From a virus, in the IMG/VR virus record IMGVR_UViG_3300032296_001209, positions 1-64,000 of that record: a stretch of DNA of 64,000 bases; one strand, written 5' to 3'. This document shows positions 28,895 to 36,700 of the stretch, piece by piece (position 1 is the first letter of the stretch; each line of letters begins with the position of its first letter). The position numbers were made by a program, and so were the translations under genes. The notes beneath the pieces were generated by a model, which saw only the letters and a list, made by a program, of their open reading frames with translations, ran no database searches and was not told the DNA's origin.

Positions 28895-30717
28895 ACCTAA
28901 GTATTATTATACCCTTCTCTAGAAAGACTATTAATCTAGATGAGATAGTAAATAGTATTGGTAATCTTACTAATGCTAATTTAGAAGTAATCATTGTTAC
29001 AAGTGATGATAGAAAAGATGAGGTAGAAACTTGGTTACCTAAAAGTTTAAACATCAGTGTATACTCTACAGATGAACCAACAGTATCCGGTAATAACTAT
29101 AGAAACATAGGTGTTACTAAAGCTACAGGAGATTGGATTTACTTCTTAGATGATGATAACATTGTGCACCCTAACTTTAATGATCTATTAGAGTACATGG
29201 ATAAAGAAAGAGATGTTATATTCTTCTCTCAAATATTTGCAAATCAGAAGCTCAGACTAATGCCCGTTAGTATAGATGTTGGTGGTGTAGATACCGCAAT
29301 GTTTTTAGTAAAGAAATCTGTGATGGATAATCACAAATGGGAGGAAGGAGCATATACAGCTGATGGTATACTAGCTAAAGAACTTAGTGAGTACAACTGT
29401 CAATATATTTATACCCCGTATTGTTTTTATAACTATCAACAAGATACAGTATTTAATGAAAATACGGTCCCCAGTAGAAAGATTCTAGCTTATATGGACT
29501 TTGATTCTCCAACAGGATTTGCTACTGTCTCTCATAATGTACTTGATAGATTAACTCCCTGGTTAATTGAGAATAAAATTAAAGTAGATGTTGCTGCTTT
29601 AAACTATGGTGATAAACCACATGCTAGATATAATCAAGCTATTACTATTATTAATCCAATGGCTTTTGCAGATAATGCAGAAGACTATTATTGGAGAGAT
29701 GGTATATTAAAATTGTTAAGTAATGGAGATTACGATCTTTTTTGGGCTATGAATGATGTACCGGTTATTGGACCAATGGCAGATTTTATAAAACAATCAC
29801 AGATTAAAAGAGAGTTCTATAATAGAAAACCATTCAAGACTATTCTCTATACTCCTATTGACAGTGTACCGTTTGCTAGGTACTTTAATAATTTAAACTT
29901 CTTTGATGAGATTGTTACATACACAGAGTATGGTAAAAGAATGGCACTGGATGCTTTCTATAAGTCTAACAAGAATGTTATTACAGATGTAAAGTTTGAT
30001 ATCATTGCACATGGTACAGATAAAGAAACATTTAAGAAATTAAGTAACAAGAGAGAGCTGCGAAAGAAGTATGACTTACCTGAAGATGCGTTTATCTATG
30101 GTAACTTTAATACTAACTCTCCTCGTAAAGATTTTGGTACAACACTAATTGCTTTCTCTTATCTTAAAAAACAGAGACCGGATATAAACTCTGTTCTCTA
30201 TTTACATACTGAGCCCAATGATGAACAGGGAATTAAAATGTATGTAGCCTGTGAAAGATTAGATTTAAAACCAGGTAAGGATGTATTCTTTCCTTTAGCA
30301 GATAAACATAAAAGAAAGAAATACTCTACCAAAGAGATCAATGAACTCTACAACTGTCTAGATGTATTTGTTACAAGTACTACTGCAGAAGGTTGGGGAC
30401 TAACTGTAACTGAAGCTATGGCTTGTGAGTTACCAATTGTATGCGGTTTACATACATCATTGAATGAAATTACAGACAATGGTGAATTAGTATATGCTGT
30501 AAAGAATATATATGAGCACATACAAATTGAAGACGCAGAAAATATCCGGGAAGTATTAGATCCTAAAGAAACTGCACAGAGAATGATAGAAGCTTATGAG
30601 GATTGCAAATTAGATATTGCAAAAACATTCTACTCCCATAAAATGGAAGAGTATGATTGGGATAAAATAGCTGAACAGTGGAAAGAAAAGTTTAAGAAAA
30701 TACTTTACTTACCCTGA
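28876..30717 (+). CDS. Two-domain glycosyltransferase (GT2-GT4 fusion)
   Basis: A 613-residue protein. Residues 1 to about 200 form a GT-A domain (NLSIIIPFSRKTINLDEIVN, NYRNIGVTKATGDWIYFLDD with DDDN). From about 330 onward is a GT-B family 4 domain (DAFIYGNFNTNSPRKDFGTT, LDVFVTSTTAEGWGLTVTEA, then CELPIVCG). The middle has further GT4-like sequence. It likely adds two sugars or makes a disaccharide. Its end overlaps the convergent minus gene at 30705. Confidence 0.88.
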   Translation: MGQDIINLSIIIPFSRKTINLDEIVNSIGNLTNANLEVIIVTSDDRKDEVETWLPKSLNISVYSTDEPTVSGNNYRNIGVTKATGDWIYFLDDDNIVHPNFNDLLEYMDKERDVIFFSQIFANQKLRLMPVSIDVGGVDTAMFLVKKSVMDNHKWEEGAYTADGILAKELSEYNCQYIYTPYCFYNYQQDTVFNENTVPSRKILAYMDFDSPTGFATVSHNVLDRLTPWLIENKIKVDVAALNYGDKPHARYNQAITIINPMAFADNAEDYYWRDGILKLLSNGDYDLFWAMNDVPVIGPMADFIKQSQIKREFYNRKPFKTILYTPIDSVPFARYFNNLNFFDEIVTYTEYGKRMALDAFYKSNKNVITDVKFDIIAHGTDKETFKKLSNKRELRKKYDLPEDAFIYGNFNTNSPRKDFGTTLIAFSYLKKQRPDINSVLYLHTEPNDEQGIKMYVACERLDLKPGKDVFFPLADKHKRKKYSTKEINELYNCLDVFVTSTTAEGWGLTVTEAMACELPIVCGLHTSLNEITDNGELVYAVKNIYEHIQIEDAENIREVLDPKETAQRMIEAYEDCKLDIAKTFYSHKMEEYDWDKIAEQWKEKFKKILYLP

Positions 30718-30845
30718 CCTCTATACTTAGATTGAGGAGTAGCTTTAGGTCCTACAGACTTGTGAGCTTTACCCTTCTTCTTGTTTACATTTTTAGGTGC
30801 CAAGCTCTTAGCCATGCTGTTACCACCTTTTTTTGCTGCCGCCAT
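30705..30845 (-). CDS. Small basic protein (46 aa)
   Basis: The minus strand has an ATG at 30845 and TAA at 30705-30707 with a strongly basic product (MAAAKKGGNSMAKSLAPKNV, then KKKGKAHKSVG, ending SKYRGQGK). It lies between a fibre-like gene and the plus-strand glycosyltransferase and overlaps the latter's end by 13 nt. The composition resembles small nucleic-acid-binding or virion-internal proteins. Function unknown. Confidence 0.6.
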   Translation of the reverse strand: MAAAKKGGNSMAKSLAPKNVNKKKGKAHKSVGPKATPQSKYRGQGK

Positions 30846-30858
30846 ATATATAATATAA

Positions 30859-31746
30859 TTAAAATACTCGATATAAATTAAACATATCTGTATATATAGA
30901 GTTTAATGGATTAGCACTAGCCCATTGAGCAGTAATGTTTAATGTATTACTTATAGTAGTATTAAATGTAGTATTGTTTAGATTATAAAAACCAATACTC
31001 TCAGGAGAATTACTAGCATTCTTATTGTAAGCAAATCTACCGGATGTTGCAATACTTGCAATACCTGAAGTTCCTATAGATCTTACTGTAAAGTTTACAT
31101 ATAATTCCCAGTTTTTATTTGTTGTAGCCGCCAGAGTCATTAATCCTGTGTCTGCCAATGTAAAACCATTTGACATACAGCGAATCTCTAATTGCTCATT
31201 ATTTACAGAAGATATTTTTCCTGATAGATAAGCAATAAAAGAATCCCCAAGTTTAAAACCACCAGCAGGTACAGTTAATGTACCAACTCCACCATCTATT
31301 AAAGTAGTAGAAACGGTAGTATTTGTAATTACAATACTGTCAGCTGTTTGAGCATATAATCCGGGACTTAAACCACTACCTTGACCATAAGTTAAAAGAC
31401 CATTTGAGGTATTATAATAAACTATATTAGGTGTTGTTACATTTGCAAGATTAGCATTTATAGCACCAACACTAATATTATTTAAAGTTATGTTTCCTGC
31501 AGTAGTTACCTGGTCTAATGTTACATTCCAAGTTCTATTTGCAGATAGATCATAGGTTACACCATTGATTGTAAGTGTTCTACTATTTGGAACACTATCA
31601 TCTGTAGATTGATTTAATGTAGCCGCAAGATATCTTAGATGTACGGTGTCCCTTCTATATTTAATTTCTTTGGTAGCCCGATAAATCTGTTCCGTTTCAT
31701 TGGCCCAAAGATTTAATTCTGCAGCTAATACAGCTAATTTTATCAT
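30859..31746 (-). CDS. Fibre or appendage protein (receptor-binding candidate)
   Basis: A 295-residue protein: a helical N-terminus with a coiled attachment-like segment, a fibre repeat-like element (TLTINGVTYDLSANRTWNV), then serine-, threonine- and asparagine-rich beta segments. The C-terminal head (GGFKLGDSFIAYLSGKISSV, ELYVNFTVRSIG, FYNLNNTTFNTTISNTLNIT) resembles a jelly-roll tip. This is the layout of phage head or tail fibres. It is probably a host-recognition or head-decoration protein. Confidence 0.75.
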   Translation of the reverse strand: MIKLAVLAAELNLWANETEQIYRATKEIKYRRDTVHLRYLAATLNQSTDDSVPNSRTLTINGVTYDLSANRTWNVTLDQVTTAGNITLNNISVGAINANLANVTTPNIVYYNTSNGLLTYGQGSGLSPGLYAQTADSIVITNTTVSTTLIDGGVGTLTVPAGGFKLGDSFIAYLSGKISSVNNEQLEIRCMSNGFTLADTGLMTLAATTNKNWELYVNFTVRSIGTSGIASIATSGRFAYNKNASNSPESIGFYNLNNTTFNTTISNTLNITAQWASANPLNSIYTDMFNLYRVF

Positions 31747-31799
31747 AGTTAATCCCTTATATATAATTTACATTATTTTAGGGATAAATAAATGATTTA

Positions 31800-32111
31800 T
31801 TACTTTTTGTCAGGATTGCGAGGCTTGTATTTCCTCTTTTTCTTTGGTTTTACTACTTGCTTTTCTTCTACCTCTTTTTCTTCAGATGTAGAAATAGCTT
31901 CTTTCATAACCTTTTCAGCTGCTTCTACAGTAGAATTTACTGCTGAATTAATTGCTGAATTTACAGAGGATTGAATACCCGCTTTAATCTTTTGATGCAT
32001 TTCATTAAACAATGCATTCTCTTTTTTCTCTAAGCGTAAAGCAAGAATAATTAGAATTATTAGGATAACACCTAATACAATTCCTAAAACAATTTGTGGA
32101 GTCATAATCAT
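31800..32111 (-). CDS. Small membrane protein with coiled coil and basic tail (103 aa)
   Basis: From MIMTPQIVLGIVLGVILIIL the protein has an N-terminal membrane helix, a coiled coil (ALFNEMHQKIKAGIQSSVNS then AINSAVNSTVEAAEKVMKEA) and a lysine-rich tail (KPKKKRKYKPRNPDKK). An in-frame ATG 48 nt earlier lies upstream of a TATATTTG promoter element, so the later start is preferred; 32105 is another option. A lysis-accessory role is possible from its neighbours. Confidence 0.7.
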   Translation of the reverse strand: MIMTPQIVLGIVLGVILIILIILALRLEKKENALFNEMHQKIKAGIQSSVNSAINSAVNSTVEAAEKVMKEAISTSEEKEVEEKQVVKPKKKRKYKPRNPDKK

Positions 32112-32112
32112 A

Positions 32113-32538
32113 TTATTTGTACAAATATAATCTAAAATATTCAAAATCTTCTTCACCACCTTCCTTCTTATATTTTAGAAAGGCATCATATACAGGGCCC
32201 ATAAATTTTGCTTCATCTTCTACAGTTGCTGTATCTAGTCCGGCACTAACCATCTTAATAGCATACATCTCATTTACCTGAGACATTACTTTAACTTGTT
32301 TTTCTGCTACTATTACTGCTTCTTTTAGCTCTGCTTTCTCTTCTACTTTAGTCTCTACTAATTTTTCACTAGTCTTTTGAGCAATCTGAGTTACTTGAGA
32401 AGCAACTTGTAAATTCTTTTCAATCTTCTTAAGCATCATCTCAATATCATCTACAGGAGGTGTTGTAATAGCATTAACCGGGAATGATATTTTAATAGCA
32501 ATAAGGAACGTAATAAAAAAGATAACTAAAATTCTCAT
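32113..32538 (-). CDS. Exported helical protein
   Basis: The 141-residue protein starts with a signal peptide (MRILVIFFITFLIAIKISFP, then VNA) and continues as an extended helical coil (EMMLKKIEKNLQVASQVTQI, SEKLVETKVEEKAELKEAVI). It has the look of a periplasmic coiled-coil protein, as an outer spanin partner might have, though no lipobox cysteine is present. It is coupled by 4-nt overlap to the small membrane protein upstream. Confidence 0.7.
   Translation of the reverse strand: MRILVIFFITFLIAIKISFPVNAITTPPVDDIEMMLKKIEKNLQVASQVTQIAQKTSEKLVETKVEEKAELKEAVIVAEKQVKVMSQVNEMYAIKMVSAGLDTATVEDEAKFMGPVYDAFLKYKKEGGEEDFEYFRLYLYK
32114..32127. promoter_or_regulatory. 14-bp palindrome overlapping a promoter
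   Basis: TATTTGTACAAATA is a perfect inverted repeat overlapping the TATATTTG element of the minus strand (32122-32129). A symmetric site on a promoter is a typical operator position. Confidence 0.4.
32122..32129 (-). promoter_or_regulatory. TATATTTG promoter element (minus)
   Basis: An exact TAnnTTTG inside the end of the gene at 32113, 10 nt upstream of the ATG at 32111. It would give an extra transcript for the 103-aa membrane protein and perhaps the fibre gene. No good -33 box. Confidence 0.5.
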
Positions 32539-32813
32539 AACTTTTTAACTGTATTAATGATACGTAATTCTGTAATAGCAGCAGCAAGTGCGCTATCTGA
32601 TTTTTTAAGAGCGTAATTCATCCTATCTATCTTTAATTCAAGATTATTCATCTTCTCATTAGAGATCCTAATCTGATCAGCATAACCCGTTTTAACGTCA
32701 TAGTACAAATAGCTAACAGCCACAAGCATACAAAAAGCAACGGCAGCAACTGGGTTCTTTTTAAATTGGTCAAATGTGACAGGAAAGGCATTGGGTGTTT
32801 TTTTAATAGTCAT
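32535..32813 (-). CDS. Membrane protein with periplasmic coiled coil, candidate inner spanin
   Basis: A 92-residue protein: a short cytoplasmic part, one membrane helix (AVAFCMLVAVSYLYYDV), then a coiled coil (QIRISNEKMNNLELKIDRMN, then YALKKSDSALAAAITELRI). That is the layout of an i-spanin. It is directly downstream of the endolysin-like gene and upstream of an exported helical protein that could be its partner, with ATGA overlap between the two. Confidence 0.7.
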   Translation of the reverse strand: MTIKKTPNAFPVTFDQFKKNPVAAVAFCMLVAVSYLYYDVKTGYADQIRISNEKMNNLELKIDRMNYALKKSDSALAAAITELRIINTVKKL

Positions 32814-32815
32814 AA

Positions 32816-32840
32816 TGTCTTCTGATTTTTATAGTAAACT
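32816..32840. repeat. 25-nt intergenic repeat, copy 2
   Basis: It matches 25183-25207 at 23 of 25 positions. It fills the space between the endolysin-like stop and the ATG at 32813. It also shares 12 nt (TTTATAGTAAAC) with the end of the heptamer array at 33430. Confidence 0.7.
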
Positions 32841-33427
32841 TACTTAATGTCTTTAGATTCAATAAGGGTATAGGTAAAAGAGTTACCACCTAAAGTAGCC
32901 GCTTTTTTACAGATTGCCATAAACGCATCAAAGTCTGCAGATTTCTTGAACACTTGGCAGCCCTCTGACCAGTTTTCCACATAAGTTGAATCTGCACCAG
33001 CCTTGTGAATATTAATACCAAAAATGCCTTCTTGTATCTTTGTTTCATCATAGTTCATGTCTTTATTGGCATCACGGTATACTTTAACATTAGCCTTCTG
33101 TTTAAGGGCCTCATACTTACCTTGGTGTAATCCAAGATGGTGTGAACCAGAATATTGACCGGGCACTAAGCGTGCAACACCAGCAGCATTGTGAAATTCT
33201 TTAACACCCTTAGTTCCGGGATCAGTTGTAGCAGGCCAAATTTTAAATTTCCACTCACCATTTTCTTTGTAAGAAAGAGTTAAGTGATCATCAAATACAT
33301 TGGTTACTTTGTTACCAGTAGAAGAATTACGTACACCAATGATGTTTACATTGAAGTCACCATTCTCAAAGTACTTGTAACCTTTGGCTTTCATTGCAGC
33401 CTCAATTTGTTCTCTAGTATAGCTCAT
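32840..33427 (-). CDS. L,D-transpeptidase-like lysis enzyme
   Basis: A 195-residue protein with a conserved pattern GIFGINIHKAGADSTYVENW then SEGCQVF. This places a histidine about 13 residues before SxGC, as in YkuD L,D-transpeptidase-fold enzymes whose usual motif is SHGC. The fold works on peptidoglycan peptides with a catalytic cysteine, so a cell-wall-cleaving endolysin role is likely. Upstream is a two-helix holin candidate and downstream a candidate i-spanin, a normal lysis cassette order. Confidence 0.75.
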   Translation of the reverse strand: MSYTREQIEAAMKAKGYKYFENGDFNVNIIGVRNSSTGNKVTNVFDDHLTLSYKENGEWKFKIWPATTDPGTKGVKEFHNAAGVARLVPGQYSGSHHLGLHQGKYEALKQKANVKVYRDANKDMNYDETKIQEGIFGINIHKAGADSTYVENWSEGCQVFKKSADFDAFMAICKKAATLGGNSFTYTLIESKDIK

Positions 33428-33429
33428 AA

Positions 33430-33457
33430 TAGTTTATAGTTTATAGTTTATAGTAAA
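33430..33457. repeat. Tandem heptamer TAGTTTA
   Basis: Three exact TAGTTTA units followed by a degenerate TAGTAAA lie between the holin and endolysin genes, just before the endolysin start on the minus strand. The array may set spacing or act as a protein site. Confidence 0.8.
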
Positions 33458-33464
33458 CAGTAAA

Positions 33465-33713
33465 TTACTCCTCAGTTTTAGCTTCTGGCTTCTTCATGAT
33501 TTTCTCAACAGAAGTCAAACCTAAACAACCAAATGCAAGCAATGCAACCGCATCCACCAATGGAGTAGAGGGAGCAAAGTGTGCTTCAGTAAAAGAGTTA
33601 GCATACAGAGTAGCGCAAAGAGTTAAAGTGCAGACTAAGCCACACAGGCGCTTCATGGAAACGGAGCCTTTTTCATCTTTGAAAAGACCACCAATAAAGT
33701 TTAATAGTTTCAT
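33465..33713 (-). CDS. Holin candidate
   Basis: An 82-residue protein with two hydrophobic helices (LCGLVCTLTLCATLYA and LVDAVALLAFGCLGLTSV), separated by a short loop, and a charged tail (KKPEAKTEE). It is immediately upstream of the endolysin-like gene on the same strand. Size, topology and position fit a phage holin. Confidence 0.75.
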   Translation of the reverse strand: MKLLNFIGGLFKDEKGSVSMKRLCGLVCTLTLCATLYANSFTEAHFAPSTPLVDAVALLAFGCLGLTSVEKIMKKPEAKTEE

Positions 33714-33795
33714 ACGGTATAAATTTTTTTACCGCAGTTGATTCGGGATGCAGCCCTAGATGGTTTTTAGGGTACTACATATATAATATACAAAA
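33714..33795 (-). other. Intergenic region with two short inverted repeats
   Basis: CGGTA (33715-33719) pairs with TACCG (33730-33734), directly before the holin ATG. CCCTA (33754-33758) pairs with TAGGG (33768-33772). Neither has a T tract, and no TAnnTTTG is present. They may be a weak stop or a translation-control site between the giant genes and the lysis genes. Confidence 0.4.
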
Positions 33796-36700
33796 TTATC
33801 TCCTAATTTGGTACTCCATACCTTTCAAAGCTTTAACTGGATCAATTTGATTACCAGTAAATCCAAACAAGTATCCAAAGTCATTGAAAATTTTAGGTGC
33901 ACCTTCTTTCTGCCATGAGTAAGGACCTACATCTCTTGTATAGTAGGCACGGTTATCATTAGAAAGTAAGTGAAGTAAGTTAGTACCAAAATCTTTATAC
34001 TTATCTACAACGGGACCTAATGTAGGTGCTCCTCCATTGTATACTAATCCTACATATTCTTTTGGATTTAAGAAAGTAATTGTTTCTTGTCTAGTACCCA
34101 TTGTTGCAACAAGTGCATGGTTTACTAACCAGCCACCAGCATTGAAGTTATCAGATAATAAATCACCACTTCTTTGGCGCATCTTTTCAAATCTTTCTTC
34201 ATCATCCGGATCATAGTCAAATAAGTAAGCAATGATAAGAGCCAGTAATGTAATACTAATGCCTTCAGTTACTATCTTCTTAGCAGCATATGCTTCATCA
34301 TCTGTCATATACATATTACCACTAGAGGCTCTAGAAACAAAAGACTTTAAGAATCTAGCAAATGATCTGTAATAACCTTCTGTCATATCTCCACTACGCA
34401 TATTATATCTCAAAGGACTAAATCTATTTACAAACATTCTTGTAAAGAATCTTCTTAATCCTGAGAACATTCTCCATACAGCATACTTATCAAGCATTAC
34501 TTTATCCATTAAAGAATAAGCACCCTGTAAGTCGTTACTCTTTTCCTGTATAGTATTACGCATTGCTTTAAACTCTGCACCACCTGGAGCATATGTTTCA
34601 TCAATACCTGGTTTTAGTTTAATAATTCCCTGACCATCTTTCTCCCAAGCATCTATGTAATTGATCATATTTGTTTGGCCATTTACTGTTTGTGGTATCT
34701 TTTTAAAGATCATCATACCCGCAAACAAAGAAAGTGTACCTTCATTTTCTAACCATTTTCTTGGAGCAGTATATACACCATTTGATATACCTTTACCTGC
34801 TCCAAACATTAAACTATCTGCTAAGTCAGTACCAAAGGATCTACCAAACTCAGTACCAAAACGTTCTTGGAATCTACCTTTGATAGGATCAAAAATCTCA
34901 ACTAACTGATAGTCAATACTTTTCTCACCGGGATTATAGATATTAGCAGAGATGTCTGTCATTATCTTTAAAGCTTTTGACTGTCCTTGTAAATAAGAAC
35001 GCTTGTTAAGATACTTACCACCACCTGATTCAATGATCATTTGTGTAACAGCACCACCAAAGTTTTTAACTGCAGATGGTAAAATGTTAAATGCAAACAT
35101 TCCAAATGAAGATTGTGACTGTAAAATATCTACAGCTTTACTTAATGTAGTAGGCTCAGATAACCAACCGGCTTTTGTTTGTCCTTTAAACTCTCTTTCA
35201 ATAAGAGTATTGATTGCTTCAGCTCTTACGTTCTTACCTTTCTTTGCAACAAAAGATTTAATGTTGTTAGTTACCCAATTATAACCATTTACTTTAGAGG
35301 TATCCTTAATAGAATTCTCAGAGTTATTTACAACTTTCTGTAAAGCTTGAGCAATAGGATTTAACTCAATAAGTTTTTTCTGGTGCTCTAACGAGAACAT
35401 GTATTGCAATAGAGAGTACGGTACATTTAATGATACCTGATCTATATCTAGTTTATATAATCCTTTTACAGGAATAGATGAGATCTCTTCGTCAAACATG
35501 TCAGCTCTAACTAAGTTAAACGCATCATCATAGTTGAAGCCCTGATCAAAATCATCTTGAGATGTTGTTACAGCATCTTTAACTTGCTTAACAAAAGTCT
35601 TTACTTTCTCTGCACCTCTATTTAAACTACCGCCTACTAATTCACTCTTAAGCTTTCTGAATCTTGGAATATCTAAATATAGTCTACTATACTTAGTTTT
35701 ATCTTCCTGGAAAAGAAGTGTGTACTTTGTAATAACATCAAGGACATTTGCTTTATCCGGAGAATTCTTTTGTAAATCATAATAAGCTTTATTGATATAA
35801 GAATCATCCTTTGCTCCTTCTGCTACTGTTCTTGGTAACCAGTTACCACGGTTATCAACGTGCACCCCTACTTTACGCTCTACTTTACCGGTTGTTTTAT
35901 TATACCCAGTTCTGTATTCTTTTTTAACAGCTCTTCTGTAAAAATCCATAGTAGGTATTCTATCTAAAGTAACTTCAGTAGTCTCACCTGTAGATGGATT
36001 TACATCGTTATACGTGTAAGTATTATAGTATTCTAGATCAGAAGGAATTGTTACATTCCAAACATATAATCTTTCATATACGCGCTCATCCTTTTTAGTC
36101 TTACTGTTGTACTTTTCTGTTTCAATGTGATTAGCAAGAAACCATTCTTTAAATTCAGGACTTGCTTTAAAGTACTTAGATAAGAATGCGGGCTTTAAAA
36201 AATTATCTGAGTTATCAGTATTAATTTCACTAATAGTAAAACCAGCAAGTTTAGCAGGATCAATAGCCTCTAGATTATTATTAAATGCAGATAAGTAATC
36301 ATCAGTTGGTTCTTTAGATTGCATATCAGATAGCTGACTATATAAATTTAATAATGTCTTCTTAGTTAATCTATCTACAGCACCTTCTCCCTTTAATTTA
36401 TCTAATTCTTTAAACTCTTCTTTATCATTTATAGATGCTCTTCTGCTTTTAATTAACTTAGCTAGTTCTATGTATCTTTCAAACTGTAGTTTACTTAGAC
36501 CACTAAAGCCAGCCATGTTGTCTTTAATTTTAATCAGTTCTTTCTGTAGTTCTTTTACCCGTTTGATTCTTTCTTCAGACATTTCTGATCCAACAATTTG
36601 TCCATCAGCATTTCTAAATCCTACAGATATATCAATAAGCTCTTCCCAAAGCTCATCTTGCTTTAGTTTACTAGCTGCATCTTTTGGTAAACCATCTACT

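Noticed and set aside
33430-33457. Heptamer array considered as a CRISPR or integration repeat
   Set aside because: The units are 7 nt with no spacers, and nothing nearby encodes Cas proteins or an integrase.
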